Below are positions 1-5,183 of a stretch of 5,183 nucleotides of DNA, in pieces. Both the position numbers and the translations under genes were made by a program. The stretch comes from an uncultured Oceanospirillaceae bacterium (lineage in GTDB: Bacteria > Pseudomonadota > Gammaproteobacteria > Pseudomonadales > Balneatricaceae). A model generated the notes under the pieces. It worked only from the letters and a program-made list of their open reading frames with translations, was not told where the DNA came from and did no database searches. The stretch is taken from assembly GCA_946221045.1 (NCBI GenBank), contig CAMIIY010000174.1, positions 1 through 5,183 on the forward strand, given 5' to 3'. The stretch's first letter is position 1, and each line of letters starts with the position of its first letter.

Positions 1-48
1 CCGGTGGACATAACCAGAGAAATCGCGGCAAACCCCAGACTGTTATAA
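1..48 (+). CDS. Possible 3' end of an unidentified gene (partial)
   Basis: Reading from base 1, one plus-strand frame stays open for 15 codons (PVDITREIAANPRLL) and stops at TAA 46-48. If real, it is the C-terminus of a gene convergent with the GntR regulator. The fragment is too short to assign to a family. Two other readings compete: another plus frame stays open through the palindrome to about 101, and the minus strand has an ATG at 11-9 (MSTG...) that would start a leftward gene, but without a visible Shine-Dalgarno sequence. The coding signal is therefore weak and the call tentative. Confidence 0.25.
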   Translation, partial: PVDITREIAANPRLL

Positions 49-51
49 TAA

Positions 52-70
52 TTTGTAGTAATACTACAAA
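52..70. repeat. Perfect 19-bp AT-rich palindrome, possible operator
   Basis: TTTGTAGTA-A-TACTACAAA is a perfect inverted repeat with 9-bp arms and a 1-bp centre. Its core, TaGTAATACtA, fits the general FadR-subfamily operator form t.GTa.tAC.a. Its arms differ from the ATTGGT arms of the two sites in the 921-1283 gap, so it may be read by another regulator. An extended -10 match (TGTTATAAT, 41-49) on the plus strand lies just upstream, which would put a start site inside the palindrome. The arms are AT-rich and no U-run follows in either direction, so an intrinsic terminator is unlikely. The symmetry is seen directly; the function is inferred. Confidence 0.5.
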
Positions 71-104
71 AATTCAATCAGCACGTCTACCATGCAGTTA
101 ATTC

Positions 105-119
105 TTTGGTATAACGAAA
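105..119. promoter_or_regulatory. Degenerate PdhR/LldR-like operator
   Basis: TTTGGTATAACGAAA matches 9 of the 12 arm positions of ATTGGT-N3-ACCAAT, the pattern found intact at 935-949 and 1098-1112. The left half is nearly intact (5/6) and the right half weaker (4/6). It lies just beyond the 3' end of the regulator gene, where it could control a leftward gene outside the window. In AT-rich DNA such a match may also be chance. Confidence 0.25.
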
Positions 120-152
120 TGAAATAGCTTTATTTTGTAGTTTTTATACAGC

Positions 153-920
153 CTAGGCGTCTGATTGCAGATGATTGCGTCTGAGTGCCCGTTCAAGCCG
201 GGTGTGCTCACGCTCGCCTTCAAGCAAAGCTTCTTCTACATAAGCCAGATGATCATATGCAGCCTGACGCGCTTCTTCAGGCTTACCTTCGAGGATAGCA
301 CCCATTAGGAGTTTGTGCTGAGCATGGATCTTTTCCCGGTGTGACTCACGGGGATAGAGGTGTTTTAAGTTGGCCCAGACATGCTCTCTGAGCAAACTCA
401 GCAACGACCGAACCATGTGCAGCAGCACCATATTGTGTGTTGCCGAGGCAATCGAAAGATGGAATGCCACATCGGCCTCCACCTCTTTCTCAATATCATT
501 GTCTTCATGGCAGCGTTGTAACACGGCATAACATTTTTGAATGGCTGCCTTGTCGGCGGCGGTACCTCGCATGGCCGCATAATAAGCAGAGACCCCCTCA
601 AGCGCATGCCGGAACTCCAATAAATCATACCGCGCTTCAGGGTGCCGCCGGAACAGATCCAGCAAAGGGTCAGACAACGAACTACCAATCTCTTTAGCGA
701 CATAATTGCCACCCCCCTGGCGGCTTTCAAGAATGCCTTTGGCCGAAAGTTTCTGAATGGCTTCCCGAATTGAAGGCCGGGATACATCAAACTGCAGCGC
801 CAGCTCACGCTCTGCCGGCAGACGCTGACCCGGTGCAAAAACACCCTCCAGCACCATTTCTTCAATCTGACCCGCAATCACATCGGATAACTTCTGCTGC
901 TTAACAGGTTTATACGGCAT
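153..920 (-). CDS. lldR: GntR/FadR-subfamily repressor, PdhR/LldR type
   Basis: A 255-residue cytoplasmic DNA-binding regulator predicted to repress lactate utilisation genes. The N-terminus (about 8-75) is a GntR winged helix-turn-helix: ERELALQFDVS, then the recognition helix SRPSIREAIQKL (47-58), then the wing RQGGGNYV (67-74). The C-terminus (about 95-230) is an all-helical FCD effector domain. By recall, the sequence follows E. coli PdhR closely from end to end (LSDVI, RQGGG, YDLLE.RHALEG, GKPEEAR) and has the same length. Unlike PdhR as I recall it, the four FCD metal ligands are all present: D150, H154, H202 and H224, as in LldR proteins. The start ATG follows a good Shine-Dalgarno sequence, GAGGT (931-927), with 6 nt spacing. 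It is divergent from the D-lactate dehydrogenase gene, and an ATTGGT-N3-ACCAAT operator 15 nt upstream of its ATG implies autoregulation. The symbol rests on context plus the metal ligands; a PdhR-like pyruvate sensor is the alternative. Confidence 0.88.
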   Translation of the reverse strand: MPYKPVKQQKLSDVIAGQIEEMVLEGVFAPGQRLPAERELALQFDVSRPSIREAIQKLSAKGILESRQGGGNYVAKEIGSSLSDPLLDLFRRHPEARYDLLEFRHALEGVSAYYAAMRGTAADKAAIQKCYAVLQRCHEDNDIEKEVEADVAFHLSIASATHNMVLLHMVRSLLSLLREHVWANLKHLYPRESHREKIHAQHKLLMGAILEGKPEEARQAAYDHLAYVEEALLEGEREHTRLERALRRNHLQSDA

Positions 921-926
921 ATAGAG

Positions 927-931
927 ACCTC
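927..931 (-). promoter_or_regulatory. Ribosome binding site of the regulator gene
   Basis: The minus strand reads GAGGT here, six bases before the ATG at 920. It fixes the start codon. Only three bases separate it from the operator at 935-949, so that operator must lie at or downstream of the regulator's transcription start, or overlap the end of its promoter. No convincing -35/-10 pair was found on the minus strand between 950 and 1050. Confidence 0.7.
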
Positions 932-934
932 AAC

Positions 935-949
935 ATTGGTATGACCAAT
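935..949. promoter_or_regulatory. Operator 1: ATTGGT-ATG-ACCAAT
   Basis: A perfect 6-3-6 inverted repeat identical in its arms to the established E. coli PdhR consensus (ATTGGTnnnACCAAT), which LldR-type repressors also use in closely similar form. It ends 15 nt from the regulator start codon, next to the ribosome binding site. A bound dimer would block transcription of the regulator, giving negative autoregulation. The match is direct; binding by the adjacent regulator is inferred from family and position. Confidence 0.85.
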
Positions 950-1048
950 TTTGCATACTACAGTCCCGAAAAGGCAAATTTATTTTCATACGCTACAAAC
1001 CAGGAAAGCCTATATTTATTATTCAGAGTTAAATTATTCAGAAAATAA

Positions 1049-1078
1049 TTGACACTAACTGCACAAAAAAAATACAGT
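1049..1078 (+). promoter_or_regulatory. Candidate promoter P1 of the dehydrogenase operon
   Basis: A consensus -35 TTGACA (1049-1054) is followed after 18 bp by TACAGT (1073-1078), a 4/6 match to the -10 box. Transcription would begin near 1085, placing operator 2 at about +12 to +28, a typical roadblock position. An overlapping alternative is P2, -35 TTGGTA (1091-1096) and -10 TATAAA (1113-1118). Confidence 0.45.
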
Positions 1079-1090
1079 AGACAAAGATTT

Positions 1091-1118
1091 TTGGTAAATT
1101 GGTAATACCAATTATAAA
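1091..1118 (+). promoter_or_regulatory. Candidate promoter P2 with operator as its spacer
   Basis: TTGGTA (1091-1096, 4/6 to the -35 box) and TATAAA (1113-1118, 5/6 to the -10 box) are separated by 16 bp, and that spacer is almost exactly operator 2. A repressor bound there would exclude RNA polymerase. The -10 is better than that of P1 and the -35 worse; the sequence alone does not decide which is used. Confidence 0.4.
1097..1113. promoter_or_regulatory. Operator 2: AATTGGTA-A-TACCAATT
   Basis: A perfect 17-bp palindrome with 8-bp arms containing the same ATTGGT-N3-ACCAAT core as operator 1, and the strongest such site in the window. An extra TTGGT half-site lies 8 bp upstream in the same orientation (1091-1095). 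The site overlies the spacer of P2 or the early transcribed region of P1, so the divergent LldR/PdhR-type protein probably represses the dehydrogenase-permease operon here. The site is seen directly; the regulator assignment is inferred. Confidence 0.87.
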
Positions 1119-1283
1119 AACATGATCCATTATCCACACTGCATGCAGCGGCCATCGCTTTAGCAGACTCCCTCAACGTGCCAAATTTACCGTTATGCAT
1201 CTCAGTAAAGAACCGAGTAATGCGACGAAAACCTGACACAAGAGCTGCAGCCGTTTAGCACAGCCCTCAACGAGATTGCGAAA
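1119..1283 (+). other. Leader of the dehydrogenase mRNA, no gene seen
   Basis: After the promoter/operator zone, about 165 bases precede the dehydrogenase ATG. Short plus-strand ORFs at 1122-1163 and 1195-1236 (13 residues each) have no Shine-Dalgarno sequence. Two small palindromes occur, CTGCATGCAG (1139-1148) and GCTGCAGC (1244-1251), which could pair weakly with each other (TGCAGC with GCTGCA). I see no recognisable riboswitch or terminator. Together with 921-1118 this makes a 363-bp gene-free divergent region. Confidence 0.4.
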
Positions 1284-4160
1284 ATGAGACAAGAATACGC
1301 GTCCTTTCTACAGACATTGCAAAACTTCATTCCTGCAGAGCGCTTATTCACCGACCCGTTACACACTCTGGCTTACGGTACCGATGCCAGCTTTTACCGA
1401 CTCATTCCTCAGATCGTTATCCGGGCTGAAAGCGAGACGGAAGTCATCCGGATCATTGCTGCCGCCAAAAAGCAGAACATTGCCATTACCTTTCGGGCTG
1501 CGGGTACCAGCCTCTCCGGCCAGGCCATTACTGATTCAGTACTGGTGCAATTAGGCGATGGCTGGAAGGGTTATCAGATTTCTGAAGATGCCAGTTCAAT
1601 CAGCCTTCAGCCCGGTGTTATCGGCGCTCAGGCCAATAAATACCTGGCACCTTTCAATAAAAAGATCGGCCCAGATCCAGCGTCCATCAATACAGCAAAA
1701 ATAGGTGGCATTGCAGCGAATAATGCCAGTGGTATGTGTTGCGGCACCGCACAGAACAGCTACCGGACACTCAAACATATGCGGGTGGTACTGGCAGATG
1801 GCAGTCTGTTGGATACCGCCGATCCCAGCTCGGTTACACAGTTCAGAGACAGTCACAAACCCATGCTCAGTGCTCTGGCATCCCTGGCTCAGACCACCCG
1901 CGAAAATAAGCAGCTCCGACAAAAAATAGAACACAAATACCGGCTCAAAAACACGACGGGCTATGCCTTAAACGCTCTCACTGACTATCAGGACCCAATC
2001 GACATTTTGCAACATCTGATGATCGGCTCTGAGGGCACATTGGGTTTTATCTCTAATATCACTTACCGCACGGTAGACGAGCACCCGTATAAAGCGACCG
2101 CTTTAGTGTTTTTTAATGATGTACAGACAACCTGCAACGCTGTTACGTTACTTAAAAAGACACCGGTTTCCGCCGTTGAGCTAATGGATCGTGCGGGCCT
2201 GAGGGCCGTTGAAAACAAGCAGGGCATGCCAGAGTTCATGAAGCGTCTACCCGCCGATGCCGCCGCTATACTGATTGAAACCCGCGCCCCCGACAAGCAT
2301 CAGCTAGCAGAAAAAATTGCTGCCATTTCAGCGTCAATCAGCGATCTGCACACTGCACAGCCGGTCGAATTCTCGACCGACCCCGAAGTCAATGCTCGCT
2401 ACTGGGCTATCCGTAAAGGGCTGTTTCCAGCGGTTGGTGCCGTGCGTGAAACCGGCACCACTGTCATCATTGAGGATGTTGCCTTCCCGGTAGAGCAACT
2501 GGCCGAAGCCGTGCATGAGCTGCAACAACTCTTCCGAAAATGGCGATATGACGAAGCCCTGATTTTTGGCCATGCACTGGAAGGCAATCTGCACTTTGTA
2601 TTTACCCAGGCGTTTGACAATCCTGCGGAAGTTGAACGTTATCAGGGACTGATGGATGATGTCGCCCAGCTTGTTGTTGGCCGTTACAACGGATCACTCA
2701 AAGCCGAACACGGCACTGGCAGAAATATGGCGCCCTATGTCGAGATGGAATGGGGCAAAGACGCCTATGATCTGATGTGGCAGCTAAAGGAACTGTTTGA
2801 TCCACAGAACATTCTCAACCCGGGTGTTATTCTTAACCGTGATGCCAATGTTCATCTGAAAAACCTGAAACCGTTGCCTGCTGCTGATCCCATCGTGGAT
2901 AAATGCATCGAATGTGGCTTCTGTGAGCCGACCTGCCCTTCCCGGGATTTGACGCTGACCCCCAGACAACGCATTGTGCTCTGGCGGGAGATTTCCCGAC
3001 TTGAAACAAGCGGTGAAAACCCACAACGGCTGGCCGAACTGCGTCAGGAATACCGCTATCAGGGTGATGAGACCTGCGCAGCCTGCGGACTCTGCTCAAC
3101 CACTTGTCCAGTAGGCATCAACACCGGTGATTTGACGCGGTCTATTCGCAGCCAGAATAATCAGAATATGGCCGGACTGGCCGATTGGCTTGCCCGCCAC
3201 TATGCAGGCGTTACCCGCGCCAGTCGCGTTATATTCAATGCTGCAAATCTGTTCCACGGTCTTGTAGGCTCCAGGATGATGGCGCGCCTCACCGGCGGCC
3301 TGCGGCGGATCAGTGGCAACCGTCTGCAACAGTGGACTCCCGCGATGCCAACTGGCGCAAAACCTTTACCGGTGCCACAAACCAAAACATCTGGGGATAA
3401 GCCTGAAGTTGTTTATCTGCCCAGCTGTGCCAGCCGTACCATGGGCCCCGCAAGAGGCAGCAGAGAGCAAGCGTCACTGGCCGAAACCACGGTCGCTGTT
3501 CTGGAGTCCGCAGGTTTTCAGGTCATCATCCCTGACGATCTTGATAACCAGTGTTGTGGCATGCCATTCCAGTCAAAGGGCATGTTTGACGCGGCGGATC
3601 AAAAAAGCAAAGAAACAGAAACGCATCTGCTGAATTGTACTGATAATGGCCGTATTCCGGTCTATTCGGATACCAGCCCCTGTAGCCTCCGCTTACAACA
3701 AACCCTGGACAACCGACTCAAGGTATATGATTCCGTGGCGTTTATTGACCAGTTTGTATTGCCAAAGCTTTCTCTGACGCCATTGGCAGAATCTGTTGCG
3801 CTACACATTACCTGCAGCACTACACGCATGGGTGATGCCGCTAAACTGGAGCGCATCGCACGCAGCTGTGCTGAAAACGTGCTTATTCCGGACCAAATCA
3901 CCTGTTGCGGCTTTGCCGGAGACAAAGGCTTTAGCACGCCAGAACTAAACGCTTCTGCACTGCGAACACTAAAATCCGCCGTACAGAGTTGCGAAGCGGG
4001 ATATTCATCCAGCCGAACCTGCGAGATTGGCCTGACGCACCACAGCGGTATTGATTATCAGTCGGCTGTCTATCTGCTGAAGCGGTGTATTGATGCGAAC
4101 AACACAATTCCGCTGACAGAAGCAACACATCAGATCCCGGCCCAGGAATCACAGCCATAA
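1284..4160 (+). CDS. dld: FAD/Fe-S D-lactate dehydrogenase (Dld-II type)
   Basis: A 958-residue respiratory oxidoreductase predicted to oxidise D-lactate to pyruvate and pass electrons to the membrane chain. It has no transmembrane segment or signal peptide, so it is probably a cytoplasmic, peripherally membrane-bound enzyme. An FAD-binding PCMH domain (about 40-265) shows RAAGTSLSGQ (71-80), GPDP (129-132), IGGIAANNASG (140-150) and SEGTLGF (249-255). The FAD-oxidase C domain (about 270-515) has GHALEGNLHF (429-438), AEHGTGR (474-480) and DPQNILNPG (507-514). Two ferredoxin motifs follow: C541/C544/C547/C551 and C598/C601/C604/C608, both CxxCxxCxxxCP. Two CCG modules follow: C715 with CCG 757-759, and C844 with CCG 874-876; in each the usual final CxxC seems reduced to one Cys (C800, C913). 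It is effectively a GlcD plus GlcF fusion of usual family length. The Shine-Dalgarno sequence is weak (GAG, 1272-1274), but no in-frame ATG lies nearby upstream and the N-terminus fits the family. Another 2-hydroxy acid (glycolate, 2-hydroxyglutarate) is less likely. Confidence 0.87.
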   Translation: MRQEYASFLQTLQNFIPAERLFTDPLHTLAYGTDASFYRLIPQIVIRAESETEVIRIIAAAKKQNIAITFRAAGTSLSGQAITDSVLVQLGDGWKGYQISEDASSISLQPGVIGAQANKYLAPFNKKIGPDPASINTAKIGGIAANNASGMCCGTAQNSYRTLKHMRVVLADGSLLDTADPSSVTQFRDSHKPMLSALASLAQTTRENKQLRQKIEHKYRLKNTTGYALNALTDYQDPIDILQHLMIGSEGTLGFISNITYRTVDEHPYKATALVFFNDVQTTCNAVTLLKKTPVSAVELMDRAGLRAVENKQGMPEFMKRLPADAAAILIETRAPDKHQLAEKIAAISASISDLHTAQPVEFSTDPEVNARYWAIRKGLFPAVGAVRETGTTVIIEDVAFPVEQLAEAVHELQQLFRKWRYDEALIFGHALEGNLHFVFTQAFDNPAEVERYQGLMDDVAQLVVGRYNGSLKAEHGTGRNMAPYVEMEWGKDAYDLMWQLKELFDPQNILNPGVILNRDANVHLKNLKPLPAADPIVDKCIECGFCEPTCPSRDLTLTPRQRIVLWREISRLETSGENPQRLAELRQEYRYQGDETCAACGLCSTTCPVGINTGDLTRSIRSQNNQNMAGLADWLARHYAGVTRASRVIFNAANLFHGLVGSRMMARLTGGLRRISGNRLQQWTPAMPTGAKPLPVPQTKTSGDKPEVVYLPSCASRTMGPARGSREQASLAETTVAVLESAGFQVIIPDDLDNQCCGMPFQSKGMFDAADQKSKETETHLLNCTDNGRIPVYSDTSPCSLRLQQTLDNRLKVYDSVAFIDQFVLPKLSLTPLAESVALHITCSTTRMGDAAKLERIARSCAENVLIPDQITCCGFAGDKGFSTPELNASALRTLKSAVQSCEAGYSSSRTCEIGLTHHSGIDYQSAVYLLKRCIDANNTIPLTEATHQIPAQESQP

Positions 4161-4209
4161 CTGGCCGGTCAACAGAAACAGCAGTTTTTACACAACGGAC
4201 TAAAGCGCT

Positions 4210-5100
4210 ATGGAATCAACCGGATTATTGCTCGAGAAAATTTTTCTGACGGTATTCCCACTGGTGGCAATCGTGACCCTGGGCTATATCTACGCCCGAC
4301 AGTGCAAACCTGATATTTCCATGGCGAATAAGATGAACATGGACGTCTTCACTCCGGCCCTGATCTTTTCGGTACTGTCGGCTGAGTCATTTGACCTCTT
4401 GCGTTACCAGTCGCTGGCCATAGGTGCTTTCGTTGTTGTCCTCGGCTCCGGCATTCTGCTTTACCCGGCCTGCAAACTTCTCAAAGTCCACCCCAAAACG
4501 TTCCTGCCACCAATGATGTTCAGTAACAGCGGTAATCTCGGTATTCCCCTGATTGTGCTGGCCTTTGGCGAGGCTGCATTGCCCGCTGCGGTGGTACTCT
4601 TTCTGGTGGAAAACCTGCTGCACTTCACGGTAGGCATCTACATTCTTGATACCCGCACAAGGGTCATCACCCTGCTGAAGATGCCGATGATTATCGCCAC
4701 AATTGCCGGACTGATCTGGAGCGGACTCGATCTGACGCTGCCAACAGCCATGCAGACTGCCATTGATATGCTGGGGCAGATTGCAATTCCCCTGATGCTA
4801 TTTGCACTGGGGATTAGAATGCTGAGCGTAGACCGTTCCAACTGGCGGGTGGGTACAATAGGAGCCCTGTTATGCCCACTGAGTGGCATACCACTGGCAC
4901 TGTTGATGCAACAGATCCTGCAGCTGGAACCTGCTCAGTTTAACTACCTGATTTTGTTCGGGGCGTTGCCACCTGCTGTGCTTAATTACATGCTGGCTGA
5001 ACGCTATCAACAGGAGCCACACCAGGTTGCTTCCATTGTGCTGCTGGGCAATATCGGCAGTCTGCTGATCATTCCGCTGGTCCTGGGTTTTATTCTCTGA
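4210..5100 (+). CDS. AEC-family permease, probable organic acid carrier
   Basis: A 296-residue inner-membrane protein of the auxin efflux carrier (AEC) family, which includes malonate and malate carriers. About ten hydrophobic segments can be read (roughly 10-28, 45-58, 68-88, 98-118, 122-147, 153-174, 184-204, 213-236, 244-262, 272-296). Family hallmarks are the broken helix FSNSGNLGIPL (104-114), with its conserved Asn/Gly, and GALPPAVLNYMLAERYQ (251-267) in the second half. Length is normal and the gene intact. The ATG follows a weak GGA (4197-4199). It starts 49 bp after the dehydrogenase stop with no convincing terminator or promoter between, so co-transcription under operator 2 is likely. 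Context suggests transport of lactate or another 2-hydroxy/2-oxo acid, but neither substrate nor direction can be read from the sequence. Confidence 0.85.
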   Translation: MESTGLLLEKIFLTVFPLVAIVTLGYIYARQCKPDISMANKMNMDVFTPALIFSVLSAESFDLLRYQSLAIGAFVVVLGSGILLYPACKLLKVHPKTFLPPMMFSNSGNLGIPLIVLAFGEAALPAAVVLFLVENLLHFTVGIYILDTRTRVITLLKMPMIIATIAGLIWSGLDLTLPTAMQTAIDMLGQIAIPLMLFALGIRMLSVDRSNWRVGTIGALLCPLSGIPLALLMQQILQLEPAQFNYLILFGALPPAVLNYMLAERYQQEPHQVASIVLLGNIGSLLIIPLVLGFIL

Positions 5101-5103
5101 AAA

Positions 5104-5131
5104 TACGGCAACCCCATAGGCGGTTGCCGTA
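5104..5131. terminator. Hairpin between converging transcripts, likely terminator
   Basis: TACGGCAACC (5104-5113) pairs perfectly with GGTTGCCGTA (5122-5131), a GC-rich 10-bp stem with an 8-base loop. It begins 3 bp after the permease stop codon. On the plus strand no U-run follows. On the minus strand the stem is followed by TTTT (5103-5100), so as an intrinsic terminator it better suits a leftward transcript from a gene to the right. It may still end or protect the permease mRNA. Confidence 0.6.
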
Positions 5132-5146
5132 ACGTCACAGCATGAA

Positions 5147-5183
5147 TCAATCCGCCTTATTCGGTACGTTTACAACCAGATCC
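5147..5183 (-). CDS. Possible 3' end of a convergent gene (partial)
   Basis: On the minus strand one frame from the window edge reads DLVVNVPNKAD and then TGA (5149-5147), which looks like a natural C-terminus. The hairpin at 5104-5131, with a U-run in the leftward direction, supports a transcript ending here. Only 11 residues are visible, so no family can be named. A competing plus-strand reading starts with ATG at 5142 (MNQSALFG...) and stays open to the edge, but has no Shine-Dalgarno sequence. Confidence 0.35.
   Translation of the reverse strand, partial: DLVVNVPNKAD

Noticed and set aside
1..11. Minus-strand ATG at 11-9 as the start of a leftward gene
   Set aside because: Only MSTG is visible and no Shine-Dalgarno sequence precedes it. 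The upstream frame is open back to a TGA at 80-78 and looks membrane-like, so the idea is kept as an alternative but not called.
92..127. 11-residue plus-strand ORF (MQLILWYNEMK)
   Set aside because: No Shine-Dalgarno sequence, very short, and it runs across the degenerate operator; likely chance.
151..158. GCCTAGGC palindrome at the regulator stop codon as a terminator
   Set aside because: Eight bases with no room for a loop and no following U-run on the minus strand.
1122..1163. Short ORF MIHYPHCMQRPSL as a regulatory leader peptide
   Set aside because: No ribosome binding site, and no codon run or attenuator structure that would fit such a role.
958..1239. 93-residue minus-strand ORF across the divergent control region
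   Set aside because: It covers operator 2 and both candidate promoters, has no good Shine-Dalgarno sequence, and its composition (runs of Asn, Phe, Tyr, Cys) resembles translated AT-rich intergenic DNA.
4159..4188. AACTG...CAGTTTTT as a terminator between the dehydrogenase and permease genes
   Set aside because: Only a 5-bp stem with a loop of about 17 bases; too weak to separate the two genes.
5142..5183. Plus-strand ATG (MNQSALFG...) as the start of a third operon gene
   Set aside because: No Shine-Dalgarno sequence; the hairpin's leftward U-run and the minus-strand C-terminus make a convergent gene end more likely. Only 42 bases are visible, so it is not excluded.

Overview
The window looks like a chromosomal segment of a gammaproteobacterium. 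The regulator resembles enterobacterial PdhR along its full length, and the large dehydrogenase resembles the Dld-II type known from Shewanella and Pseudomonas. A marine Oceanospirillales/Alteromonadales-like host is plausible, but this is inference from protein style and moderate GC only. It holds three complete genes that read as a compact D-lactate (2-hydroxy acid) utilisation locus.

Layout: (1) 1-152, a non-coding stretch after a possible gene end at the left edge. It contains a perfect 19-bp palindrome (52-70) and a degenerate copy of the operator found further right (105-119). (2) 153-920, minus strand: a GntR/FadR-subfamily repressor of the PdhR/LldR type. (3) 921-1283, a 363-bp divergent control region with two excellent ATTGGT-N3-ACCAAT operators. 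One abuts the regulator's ribosome binding site (935-949). The other (1097-1113) overlies the candidate promoters of the dehydrogenase. An untranslated leader of roughly 160-200 nt follows. (4) 1284-4160, plus strand: a 958-residue FAD and 2x[4Fe-4S] D-lactate dehydrogenase with two C-terminal CCG modules. (5) 4210-5100, plus strand: an AEC (auxin efflux carrier) family permease, 49 bp downstream and probably co-transcribed. (6) 5101-5183: a strong hairpin (5104-5131), and probably the last codons of a convergent minus-strand gene.

Working model (inference): the regulator represses itself and the dehydrogenase-permease operon through the two operators. Lactate or a related 2-hydroxy/2-oxo acid releases it. 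The AEC protein moves the substrate across the inner membrane, and the dehydrogenase oxidises it to pyruvate, passing electrons through FAD and Fe-S clusters to the respiratory chain. No classical LldP permease, LldD or LutABC subunits are visible here.

I found no exotic or wholly new system (no CRISPR, toxin-antitoxin, phage or IS features). The least explained items are the 52-70 palindrome, the AEC permease in the role usually taken by LldP, and the dual-operator architecture.
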